Shown here piece after piece: positions 51,381 through 59,409 of a stretch of DNA of 64,000 nucleotides. The DNA is from an uncultured Lachnospiraceae bacterium (GTDB lineage Bacteria; Bacillota; Clostridia; Lachnospirales; Lachnospiraceae), in contig CAUAFT010000012.1 in the NCBI GenBank assembly GCA_958428365.1, positions 1 to 64,000 of the forward strand. Direction: 5' to 3'. The translations under genes were made by a program, and so were the position numbers. The first letter of the stretch is position 1. Each line of letters begins with the position of its first letter. The notes below the pieces were generated by a model. That model was not told the DNA's origin, did not search any database, and saw only the letters and a program-made list of their open reading frames with translations.

Positions 51381-51446
51381 GATTCCTCCTTATATTTTTC
51401 TAGAGTAAATGCCAAATAATATTACAGTCAAACTTGAATTAATTCG

Positions 51447-52655
51447 TCACCTATGTATTCTTTTTGGTTCAAAACTTATCGCAAAAAAAATCAACGCCGT
51501 TGCAAATATCAATACCCCCGACACAAAAAAAATCATCTCCAAATATTTTTCTCCAAGATAACCATATACAACATATGATATAGGTGTTCCAGCAAGCGCT
51601 AATGAAAACACAATAGAAAAAATACGTCCTATGAATTCTTCACTCACATTTAATTGAACATATGACATAAATATAGTATTAAAATATCCCAATACCGCTC
51701 CAAAAACTGCTACAACAACATATAAAAACATTCTATTTCTGCCAAATGATAAAATTGCAAATATCACCCCTATTGCTGCTGTGTATTTATATAATTTACT
51801 AATTTTCAATTCTATGTTTTTTACAAAAAACATGAACAATGTCACACACATTCCACCCACAGCGTAAAATATCAACATATTAGAATATGTTATCTCATCT
51901 TCATGAATTATCTGATATACATATGCAGGAAGGACTATATCGAATGATGCTATAAATATATTTGCTACAGTAGACAACATAATAATATTTAATATAGTTT
52001 TATTATCTTTTAAATACGAAAAACCATCTAAAAAATCATTTACAAAAGAACTCTTTTTTAATCTACCTTCTTTGTTAGGTTCATCGGCTTTAATAAAAAC
52101 TTCTGATATAGCCGATATTCCAAAAGAGATTCCATCCAAAAATATTGATATAGCCGCACCATTTGGAAATGCTGACATCAAAATAGCTGCTACCCCAGGA
52201 CCAATTATTTTAGAAATTTCACCTATATTTGCACTTAATGAATTAGCTTTAACAAAATCTTCTTTGTGTACTATATATGGTACTATTGCCTTTACCGCTG
52301 GTTTAAAAATAGAACTGCATAAACCTAATATAAAACTTGCAACTATATATAAAAAAGTATTTTCCACCTCCCTATATATTAATATACTTACCCATATTCC
52401 TGCAATAGCACTTATGCTATCAGTAACAATTAATATTTTTTTCTTATTGAAATAATCAACAATTACCCCACTTATAGGTAATGCCAATACTGTACCTATT
52501 GTTGATGCCCCTAAAATATAACCTATCGCAACTGTGCTTCCTGTTTGTGTTGTTATCCACCAACTAAGTGCAATATTATAAATTACTGTTCCTGTACGGG
52601 AAACAAAATTCCCCAATAATAATAATATAAAACTTCTATTGTGTAATAATCTCAT
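51447..52655 (-). CDS. Major facilitator superfamily exporter of the biosynthetic island
   Basis: 402 residues with about twelve membrane helices. 'SGVIVDYFNKKKILIVTDSISAIAGIW' contains the loop 2-3 motif typical of the family (G-x-x-x-D-x-x-x-K/R-K). The overall form resembles the MFS_3/enterobactin-exporter-like group that exports small peptides and macrolides. It lies 4 bp downstream of the ATP-grasp gene, last in the island operon. Inferred role: export of the product, or self-resistance. Confidence 0.88.
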   Translation of the reverse strand: MRLLHNRSFILLLLGNFVSRTGTVIYNIALSWWITTQTGSTVAIGYILGASTIGTVLALPISGVIVDYFNKKKILIVTDSISAIAGIWVSILIYREVENTFLYIVASFILGLCSSIFKPAVKAIVPYIVHKEDFVKANSLSANIGEISKIIGPGVAAILMSAFPNGAAISIFLDGISFGISAISEVFIKADEPNKEGRLKKSSFVNDFLDGFSYLKDNKTILNIIMLSTVANIFIASFDIVLPAYVYQIIHEDEITYSNMLIFYAVGGMCVTLFMFFVKNIELKISKLYKYTAAIGVIFAILSFGRNRMFLYVVVAVFGAVLGYFNTIFMSYVQLNVSEEFIGRIFSIVFSLALAGTPISYVVYGYLGEKYLEMIFFVSGVLIFATALIFFAISFEPKRIHR

Positions 52656-52659
52656 TTTC

Positions 52660-53892
52660 TCAATCCATATATTCTATACAGCAGTTATTCTCCAAATCTT
52701 GTACTGCTTCTATCAAATCACTTTTCTCTCTACTATCTACTGTTGCTAAAATAAATATAATGTATTTTTGTATTTGTTGAATACTCATAATTTTATCACC
52801 ATAACCAACAAACTTCTGAATATGTATAATACTAATTTTAGAATCTAATTTTTTTTCATTAAAAACAACATCTTTTATAATTCCAGATCTTGCTTTTGGA
52901 TATGAATATAACAAATGAAAGCAATTATTTTTTACTTCTTTTTTATCTTCTATTTTTCTTCCTGTCATCACTTCATAATATGCTTTCAAAAAATCTATTT
53001 TTTGCTCTTCTTTAAATAGTTTATATAACATACCCGAACCGCCTGGTCTGAATGCACTTTCCAAAACATAATAATTTCTTCCCTCTTTTCTTAACTCTGT
53101 GTGTGTTGCTCCATTTCTAATTCCCATTACTTTTCCGATTTTATCACAGATATTATATAATGTTTTTCTTTCCTTTTCATCCATATTCGGTTCTATATAA
53201 TAAACATAATCTGGGAAAAAAACATTATCTTTATCATGAAGTCTTAATGTAATTCCACGTAATACAGGCTTCCCAGCTTGCCAAATCATTTCTACGGCAT
53301 ATTCTTCGCCTGATATGTATTGCTCAACAAGAATTTTACCAAGCTTATCATTATTTACTTTTTTTTGGAAAATATTAATTTTCTTTATATTCCTTGCTTG
53401 TTCTTTTAGCTCTATCCAATTTGATACTTTTCTCACACCATTACTGGCATAACTGTTTGATGGCTTAATTATCACAGGAAATTTTATTTTATCTTTATAC
53501 TCTTCTAATTCATCTACATTATCAAAATCATATGCTTCCGGACATAATATTTGATTTTCTGTCAGTATCTTTTTCAATTCAACTTTATCTCTTACTGCTT
53601 CTGATTTTATATTATACGTTTTTGCTCCTACATTTTCTGCTATATCTGCTACTTTATTAACAATTTTCTCATCATAAGAAAAAATATAGTCATATTTTTT
53701 ATTTTTAATAGCATCTGATATACTTAAGACATCATTATATTTAACATATACAATTTCTGTTTTATTTTTTAATTTACCTTTCATTAAATTATTCACCATC
53801 ACAACATCTATACAATCCCCGAAAGACGTTGCAATTTCAATATATTCTTCCAACAATGTATCGTCCATAAGTATTAACAACACTTTTTTCAT
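52660..53892 (-). CDS. ATP-grasp ligase (L-amino-acid-ligase-like)
   Basis: 410 residues. The ATP-grasp fold is seen in 'KFPVIIKPSNSYASNGV' (the Lys of the ATP site), 'ILVEQYISGEEYAVEMI', 'NGATHTELR' and 'VLESAFRPGGSGMLY' (Mg-binding Glu and the R-x-G-G loop). These are the marks of ATP-grasp enzymes that join a carboxylate to an amine through an acyl phosphate, such as BacD-like dipeptide ligases. The N-terminal ~100 residues form a Rossmann-like domain ('VLLILMDDTLLEEYIEIATSFG'). It starts 8 bp after the condensation-like gene. Inferred role: adding an amino acid to the carrier-bound intermediate, or ending the product. Confidence 0.87.
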   Translation of the reverse strand: MKKVLLILMDDTLLEEYIEIATSFGDCIDVVMVNNLMKGKLKNKTEIVYVKYNDVLSISDAIKNKKYDYIFSYDEKIVNKVADIAENVGAKTYNIKSEAVRDKVELKKILTENQILCPEAYDFDNVDELEEYKDKIKFPVIIKPSNSYASNGVRKVSNWIELKEQARNIKKINIFQKKVNNDKLGKILVEQYISGEEYAVEMIWQAGKPVLRGITLRLHDKDNVFFPDYVYYIEPNMDEKERKTLYNICDKIGKVMGIRNGATHTELRKEGRNYYVLESAFRPGGSGMLYKLFKEEQKIDFLKAYYEVMTGRKIEDKKEVKNNCFHLLYSYPKARSGIIKDVVFNEKKLDSKISIIHIQKFVGYGDKIMSIQQIQKYIIFILATVDSREKSDLIEAVQDLENNCCIEYMD

Positions 53893-53900
53893 AATTACCC

Positions 53901-55121
53901 CTAATCCATTTCAATCCATTCTACTATATTGGAAACTTCTCTCCCAATACTATCTTTTAATTTTTCTATTCTATCTTTTAATTTTACTGAGTATCTAAAA
54001 AATATTTTATATCTTTTCAAATCTGCACTTACAAGAATTTTTATACTTAATACATACTGCCTCGAAAGTTTGGGCAATGACTTTCTTAATATTTGATGCT
54101 CTGTAGATGCTTTAGTATCAACAGCTATAAGTAATATAATTGGCTCGATAAAAGACAACGTCTCATCATCTTTAGAAAAAGATAATGCATAATTTTTTGA
54201 ATTTAAATATGTTTTTTTCCTATACTCTCTATATAAATTAATTATCTTATTGAATGATTCTTTAAAATCACATAAAAGAATAATTTCATCATGAAAATCT
54301 CCAAAATCTTTAAACTCTACAAAATCTGCAAATGTTCTACCATTGGTTAAAATATTTATTGGAATACTTTCAATTTCATTTCCAAAAATATTAAATAATG
54401 ATTTTCCAATAACCAAAACCCAAAACTCCTCAATGGATATCTTTTTATATTTATAAAAATTTTTTACCTCAACCTCCATCATAGATTCCATGACTTCTTC
54501 AGATAAATACTCTCTTATCATAATTTTTTTTATTTCTTTATATTTTGTAAAATCACTCTTTTGATCCAATGGCAAATTATGTAAATAGCAAAAAAAATTT
54601 TTTATAGTATTTTCAGACATTCTTTCCACATCATTAATATATCTACTCAGAGGAAAACCTCCATCAAAAATCATATGACTAAATACTGCGCAAACATATA
54701 TTTTATTACTTTTTTCAATCAAAACAATGCTATACATTGCATTCTTTTGCTTATCTATTTTCATCTGATATTTTGACAAAAGATATATTATATCCTCTAA
54801 TCTTTCTTCTTTTCCTAACCTAATTCTAGGAATACCTAATTTTTTATTGTATTTTAAAATTTTTAGTTCGTCATCTTCTAATGTTACGATAGATCTCATC
54901 AAACTTTGCCGCTCAATAATGAGCTTTAAATTTTCTTCTATTTTGTCTATAGAATATTTCTCTTCTACATTACATATAAATGGTTCTATAAACTCTTTAT
55001 TCTGTTTATAATAGGCATATTTTTTCATAATAGGAGGTAATTCACATCTCATTTCAATTTCTTGAGAACATATATCAAAATTAAATTGATTCAACCTTTT
55101 TATAATTTTCTCTTCATTCAT
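53901..55121 (-). CDS. Stand-alone condensation-domain-like protein
   Basis: 406 residues. The NRPS condensation motif HHxxxDG appears as SHMIFDGG, with His149, Asp153 and Gly154; the first His is replaced by Ser, which many active C domains tolerate. 'FSRYINDVERMSE' follows, as in 'xLLxEL'. The N-terminal and C-terminal halves show the two chloramphenicol-acetyltransferase-like lobes by eye ('NKIYVCAVFSHMIFDGG'; 'SLFNIFGNEIESIPINILTNGR'). No A, T or TE domain is attached. The ATG overlaps the stop of the ligase gene (ATGA). Inferred role: amide or ester bond formation using an aminoacyl-carrier donor, possibly the carrier domain fused to the reductase. Confidence 0.75.
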   Translation of the reverse strand: MNEEKIIKRLNQFNFDICSQEIEMRCELPPIMKKYAYYKQNKEFIEPFICNVEEKYSIDKIEENLKLIIERQSLMRSIVTLEDDELKILKYNKKLGIPRIRLGKEERLEDIIYLLSKYQMKIDKQKNAMYSIVLIEKSNKIYVCAVFSHMIFDGGFPLSRYINDVERMSENTIKNFFCYLHNLPLDQKSDFTKYKEIKKIMIREYLSEEVMESMMEVEVKNFYKYKKISIEEFWVLVIGKSLFNIFGNEIESIPINILTNGRTFADFVEFKDFGDFHDEIILLCDFKESFNKIINLYREYRKKTYLNSKNYALSFSKDDETLSFIEPIILLIAVDTKASTEHQILRKSLPKLSRQYVLSIKILVSADLKRYKIFFRYSVKLKDRIEKLKDSIGREVSNIVEWIEMD

Positions 55122-56050
55122 TTTGACTCTATTCTCCTTATTAACTCAAACAATCTATCTATTCCAATTCCTACACACATAGAATCTGCCATCTTTCCAT
55201 CACAGGTACATATTTTATATTTTTTTGTAAAACTCTTCATATGCATATTTATAGAACTTACAGCTATATATTTATTATTTATATCATCATATATTTGCAA
55301 TTCCAATTTTGTTTTATTAAGAAATTGATATAATAATAAGTCTGGTGCATCTGAAATAAATGAATCGTTTGCAATACAAAATTTGTAATTACTAAATAAA
55401 CCTTTTACCAAAAAATATTCTAAATAAATAATTTTATTTCTATAATCTTCCAACTGCAATGGACTGGAGAATAATACCATTTCAACCATAGTAAATTTTT
55501 CTTTTCGAAAAATATCTAAATAATCTTCATGTCTATAACATTTTCCTTCTATTACATACTTTTCTGGAGCTTCTTTTACTAAACAATAACAATGATGACA
55601 CAAAGCATAGGTCATATACCTGTCATCATTTATCACAATATGATCCAATTTATTTAATTCTAATTCATTTACAACTTTTTTATTTATATTTTCATCCGCC
55701 TCAAAATATTTCTCAACATCGAATATTTCACAAAACATTTTTCTAATATATATTTTTAAATCCTCAATATTTAAACAATTTTCCAAAATACTATTTTTCT
55801 CAAAAAAACTTTTAACTTTATGTATAAATCTCTCATCTGCTTTTAGTCGGTTTTCCAATTTTTTACAATCAATCTGTGTACTGTTTATAATAAAATCCAA
55901 AGATTTCTTATTCCATAGTTTCCTAAATAATTTTGCTTTTTTTTCTTTATCTTTTCTTTCTTCGCAAGATTTTAGATATTGTTGTATCGCAGATTCTACT
56001 TCTATTGGCACCTGATTTTTACCCATAATACTTTTTTTGATCTTTGACAA
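55118..56050 (-). CDS. Class II synthetase-like amino acid:[carrier protein] ligase
   Basis: 310 residues, similar to a seryl-tRNA synthetase catalytic core without the tRNA-binding arm. Motif 2 is CYRHEDYLDIFRKEKFTMVEMV (R173-H-E175), and motif 3 is GIGIDRLFELIRR (R299). A likely zinc triad follows the pattern of atypical SerRS and amino acid:[carrier protein] ligases: Cys in ALCHHC (151/154), Glu190 in FTMVEMV and Cys292 in SMCVGIGIDR. Such ligases activate small amino acids (Gly/Ala in studied bacteria) and load them on a carrier protein's phosphopantetheine. Here a carrier domain is encoded next door. The start is a TTG; the ATG at 56026 is possible. Confidence 0.8.
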   Translation of the reverse strand: MSKIKKSIMGKNQVPIEVESAIQQYLKSCEERKDKEKKAKLFRKLWNKKSLDFIINSTQIDCKKLENRLKADERFIHKVKSFFEKNSILENCLNIEDLKIYIRKMFCEIFDVEKYFEADENINKKVVNELELNKLDHIVINDDRYMTYALCHHCYCLVKEAPEKYVIEGKCYRHEDYLDIFRKEKFTMVEMVLFSSPLQLEDYRNKIIYLEYFLVKGLFSNYKFCIANDSFISDAPDLLLYQFLNKTKLELQIYDDINNKYIAVSSINMHMKSFTKKYKICTCDGKMADSMCVGIGIDRLFELIRRIESK

Positions 56051-56094
56051 AGCAAAGCGTCAAACTCCTTTCCTAATTATATTTAATAATATTC

Positions 56095-57057
56095 CTATTG
56101 ATATTTGTGCAAAAAATCTTCTATATCTTTTAATGTATCAGGTATATCCTCACTGCCTTTACATATATCTTCTAATTCAGATAACAAATTCATATAATCA
56201 AAAGAGTCAATACCAATCCCTAGTATTTCATCATTACATATATCATTATAATTTTCCATAATATATTTTATTTGTTCCTTACTAATTGTTCTCACTAATA
56301 AGTTCTTTAATTTCTGATCCATTTTTTCCTCCATAAGCAAAATATTGTTATCAATATTTTCTTTTGATGTCATTCCAATTATTAATACATCAGCTATTTC
56401 TCCAGCTCTCTTTATATGGTTATATATATCTTTTTTATTCAATTCTGATTGTAAAACACTTCCTCTTTCAAACAAACTTCTCAATCCTAATTTAACATCA
56501 TATTTTTTTACATTTTCTATAATTCCTAGTATCCAATTATTTTTCCTATTATACGGTGCTTCAAGAAAATCAATTTCTTTAAGTATCCATATTGGAATAT
56601 CTCTATTGAAATTATCCGGAAGAGAAATTCCTATCTTTTGAACTTTTTCAGTTTTCCTAAGTTCAACAAGTCTCATGATTAGTCTTTGGCTTATATCTTT
56701 GTCATTCCAAAAAGGTATCCAGTTATGTAATAAAATAATATCTGGTATTCTTTTTAAATTTTTTTTTGAAATTTCAATTCTTTCTTCTAGCCATTCTAAT
56801 GCATAGTATTTATTTATATCACAATTTGAATATAATTGTGGTTTTTCACATGCTGGTATTTTGGTAATAATAATATCACTATCCTCAATTATATCTGCTA
56901 ACATTCTTTCTATTCTTTGTTTTTCATAAACCTGTGCCGTATCAATATATTTTATACCTTTACTTCTTGCATACTGAACTATTTCTTTTGCTTCTTCCAA
57001 TGTCACCTTTCCAAATTGAGATTCAAACTGCCATGTTCCTAAACATAATTTACTCAT
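56095..57057 (-). CDS. Aldo/keto reductase fused to an acyl carrier domain
   Basis: 320 residues from the ATG at 57057 (GGTGA five bases upstream). The N-terminal ~245 residues are an aldo/keto reductase with an intact tetrad: Asp39 (KYIDTA), Tyr44 (AQVYEK), Lys66 (IITKI) and His111 (LLHNW). The C-terminal ~70 residues are an acyl carrier domain: 'EQIKYIMENYND', then the phosphopantetheine site GIDSFDYMNLL with Ser285, then 'SELEDICKGSEDIP...LKDIEDFLHKY'. This is an unusual fusion that I do not recall. It probably holds the aminoacyl thioester and places it in the reductase's reach. It lies 15 bp after the radical SAM gene and 44 bp before the ligase gene. Confidence 0.85.
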   Translation of the reverse strand: MSKLCLGTWQFESQFGKVTLEEAKEIVQYARSKGIKYIDTAQVYEKQRIERMLADIIEDSDIIITKIPACEKPQLYSNCDINKYYALEWLEERIEISKKNLKRIPDIILLHNWIPFWNDKDISQRLIMRLVELRKTEKVQKIGISLPDNFNRDIPIWILKEIDFLEAPYNRKNNWILGIIENVKKYDVKLGLRSLFERGSVLQSELNKKDIYNHIKRAGEIADVLIIGMTSKENIDNNILLMEEKMDQKLKNLLVRTISKEQIKYIMENYNDICNDEILGIGIDSFDYMNLLSELEDICKGSEDIPDTLKDIEDFLHKYQ

Positions 57058-57072
57058 ATTTTTCACCATATA

Positions 57073-58281
57073 TTAATTACAAAAAGCCATAATATGATAA
57101 ATTTCCTGTTTAAGTGCTGGTGATAAATTATTCATATCCGGTTCTGTTATCATAGTTCCATTTTCAAAATCAATTTTTTTCACATCAATATCGTATCCCA
57201 CTTTATTCAGTTCATTTTGTACAACATTTAGATTGTAATTTGGTTTTATTTCACAACGTATTCTTTGCTCACTAGTGCATTTCGAACCTTCACATTCTTT
57301 TTTATTTTTTAATTGCAACAAACAAATATTAGATCTTTTTAGCGCAAACGATATACCACAAGATGAATGATAAAATACTGGAATTTCACTAAAATATTTT
57401 TTTGCTAACAACATAATATATTTCCACTCCTCCTCATCTAACGTTTTTTGATTGTTTTCTTTGGAAATTTCTGGCATTTCTAAACCTCTTACTTCTACCA
57501 TTCCATACTCTATTCCTTCTGTCCAACGCAATCCCCCCGGAATAATACAGTCGATATATTTCCCATATTGTTTTGATACCATATTAAACATATTTTCTAA
57601 TTCTGTAATACTATTAATCCATTCTTTTGTAATTGGCCGTAAATACCAATTAATAGACACATTTTTCCCAAAAAATTTATCTATATTTTTAAATCTATTA
57701 TTTTGAACTGGCTCAATTTCTTTAGGATTATTAGCCCAGCAAATTGATATTATAAGTTTGCTAATATTATCACTTATATTTATTAATCTTTTTATTGCTG
57801 CATCTGGTATGCCTGCTTTTGTAACAATCCAAAATGGATTTTTATAACCCATCTCAATCATTTTTTCCATAAGAACTAATGTACTTTCCAATACTTCACC
57901 TACAGCAAATGGTTCTGTACTTGATGTTCCAATACTTATAACGGTAACATCTTTTTTAAAAAAGGGATGTTGTACTAGACTTGACAATACCTCATCTATT
58001 GTAAAACAATTTCTTCGCATTGGTATTTTTCGCATCTTCCCGTCACTTGCAATATCCTCTTCTATTCCCTGAACATGACAATATGCACATTGAAATGAAC
58101 ATCCTGTCCATAAATCCACACTCAGTGAATTATTTGCAACACTTATACAAGATAATGGAGAATTCAAATCACTATCTAAAACCGCATACATATTTTTATA
58201 AAAATTATATTTCCTTCCTGTTCGTATCCCATTTCTTTGTACCATTTTTTCCGTATTTGCTTTTTTAAGTACTTCATTCAT
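57073..58281 (-). CDS. Radical SAM enzyme of the island
   Basis: 402 residues. The cluster motif CSFQCAYCH (Cys61, Cys65, Cys68) follows a ~60-residue N-terminal lead ('RKYNFYKNMYAVLDSDLNSPLSCISVANNSLSVDLWTGC'). 'VTVISIGTSSTEPFAVGE' and 'FWIVTKAG' are typical radical SAM strands and recall the spore-photoproduct-lyase-like group. Another Cys set near the C-terminus ('HSSCGISFAL', 'CEGSKCTSEQRIRC') may bind an auxiliary cluster or be structural. The SAM-derived radical could act on the carrier-bound amino acid. It begins 19 bp after the nucleotidyltransferase-like gene. Subfamily unknown. Confidence 0.83.
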   Translation of the reverse strand: MNEVLKKANTEKMVQRNGIRTGRKYNFYKNMYAVLDSDLNSPLSCISVANNSLSVDLWTGCSFQCAYCHVQGIEEDIASDGKMRKIPMRRNCFTIDEVLSSLVQHPFFKKDVTVISIGTSSTEPFAVGEVLESTLVLMEKMIEMGYKNPFWIVTKAGIPDAAIKRLINISDNISKLIISICWANNPKEIEPVQNNRFKNIDKFFGKNVSINWYLRPITKEWINSITELENMFNMVSKQYGKYIDCIIPGGLRWTEGIEYGMVEVRGLEMPEISKENNQKTLDEEEWKYIMLLAKKYFSEIPVFYHSSCGISFALKRSNICLLQLKNKKECEGSKCTSEQRIRCEIKPNYNLNVVQNELNKVGYDIDVKKIDFENGTMITEPDMNNLSPALKQEIYHIMAFCN

Positions 58282-58300
58282 CTTAAGTCTCTCCTTTACT

Positions 58301-59035
58301 TTAATAAATTTCGTTTATTTGATTTAACAATTCAGGAATTATATTTGGGGGATATGTATTATTGATATCTAGTAATATTTTGAATTTTCTATAATATATG
58401 CTTTTTTCAACTCTATCATAAATTTTCTGAAAACTAATTTCTTCCCAGTTATTTGATATATTATACAATCTGAGCATAGTCAAAATAAGTCTCCCTCGCA
58501 TAACAAATGCAAACTGATGATGTTCCGGAAATTTACAACAATAATCAATTTCTTTTATCAATCGACAAATTATTTTTTTTCTGAAATTTTCCATATTCTG
58601 TACAATATATTCTTTTTTCTTTTCCAACCATCCTTCATTATCAATTATAATATATGATTTCCTTATATCGTAAAGTAATCCCTCTGGTAACCAATACCCA
58701 AACACCCACTCTCTAATTTCCCCCAATATATCACCATTTATTATTTGTTCAATTTTTTTGTCCATATCTAACACATTATAAATCGCGATATTACACGTAA
58801 TATTTGCATATAAAAATCTAACACTGTCATCTAAAAATTCAATATTTTCTATTTTTTCCAAATTAGATATGACTTTTTTTGCATTTTCTTTATCTTCAAC
58901 TATCCATAAATAATCTACATCTTTATTCGTATTTTGACATATTGAAGATCCTACTCTGCAAAAAGATATTGTATTTCCAAATTTCGATATGTATTTTAAA
59001 AAATCATTATCTATTTTTTCAATCGACATTTTCAA
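58301..59035 (-). CDS. Nucleotidyltransferase-like protein (DUF4037/aminoglycoside type)
   Basis: 244 residues. The Pol-beta-type signature GS-x(8)-DxD is present as GSSICQNTNKDVDYLWIV (Gly29-Ser30, Asp39, Asp41). A helical C-terminal domain follows ('REWVFGYWLPEGLLYDIRKSYIIIDNEGW'), as in aminoglycoside nucleotidyltransferases and DUF4037 proteins. The start is a TTG at 59035, with GGAGAG ten bases upstream, or the ATG at 59029. It is the first gene of the island operon. Roles could be adenylylation of the product or an intermediate, or self-resistance. Confidence 0.7.
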   Translation of the reverse strand: MKMSIEKIDNDFLKYISKFGNTISFCRVGSSICQNTNKDVDYLWIVEDKENAKKVISNLEKIENIEFLDDSVRFLYANITCNIAIYNVLDMDKKIEQIINGDILGEIREWVFGYWLPEGLLYDIRKSYIIIDNEGWLEKKKEYIVQNMENFRKKIICRLIKEIDYCCKFPEHHQFAFVMRGRLILTMLRLYNISNNWEEISFQKIYDRVEKSIYYRKFKILLDINNTYPPNIIPELLNQINEIY

Positions 59036-59143
59036 TTTGCTTCATCTCTCCGTCCATGATTTATACAAAAATTTATAATACAGATACATATACTAATCTT
59101 CGTTTTCAAAGAAATTCCTATTATGTAATCCCAGATAAATTTT

Positions 59144-59238
59144 ATTATATACATTTTACTACCCTTTAACATAACGTAACCGGTGAGTTCAAACTCACCG
59201 GTTACGTTATGTTTATATCCCCCTTCTTTCTATATAAT
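59144..59238. promoter_or_regulatory. Divergent promoters around a perfect 46-bp palindrome
   Basis: Arms AACATAACGTAACCGGTGAGTT (59168-59189; shown is the 22-base arm, split 59168-59178 and 59179-59189) and its exact complement (59192-59213) face across two bases. A minus-strand -10 TATAAT (59149-59144) lies 18 bp from the left arm, and a plus-strand -10 TATAAT (59233-59238) lies 19 bp from the right arm. Each arm end covers the -35 position, where neither strand has a good -35. No T-tract follows, so it is more likely an operator than a terminator. Confidence 0.75.
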
Positions 59239-59278
59239 AAACTAATCAATAAATTACAAATAAAGGAGAATTATCAAT

Positions 59279-59404
59279 ATGAAGATTTTTTTTATGTCTA
59301 CCATCTTATGTGTTACCCTATTATCTGCAACAATCCCCTTTCATCATTTACATTTTACATCTTATTTTCCTTCCACCTATTGCAATATGGAACTGGCTCG
59401 TTAG
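59279..59404 (+). CDS. Small secreted peptide, candidate quorum-sensing pro-peptide
   Basis: 41 codons starting at an ATG with AAAGGAG ten bases upstream and a TATAAT at 59233-59238. The N-terminal part 'MKIFFMSTILCVTLLSATIP' is a typical signal-peptide-like hydrophobic start. The rest contains a His/Phe-rich segment (FHHLHF), 'TSYFPS' and a C-terminal TYCNMELAR. The gene is convergent with, and ends 5 bp before the end of, an HTH-TPR regulator gene. RRNPP systems (PapR/PlcR, NprX/NprR, SHP/Rgg) have this design: a small exported pro-peptide beside its cytoplasmic receptor. No homologue is recognised. Confidence 0.7.
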   Translation: MKIFFMSTILCVTLLSATIPFHHLHFTSYFPSTYCNMELAR

Positions 59405-59409
59405 CTAAC

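Noticed and set aside
59168..59213. Palindrome as a terminator of the HTH-TPR regulator transcript
   Set aside because: Neither strand has a T-tract after the stem, and the arms cover the -35 regions of two divergent promoters, so an operator fits better; not fully excluded.
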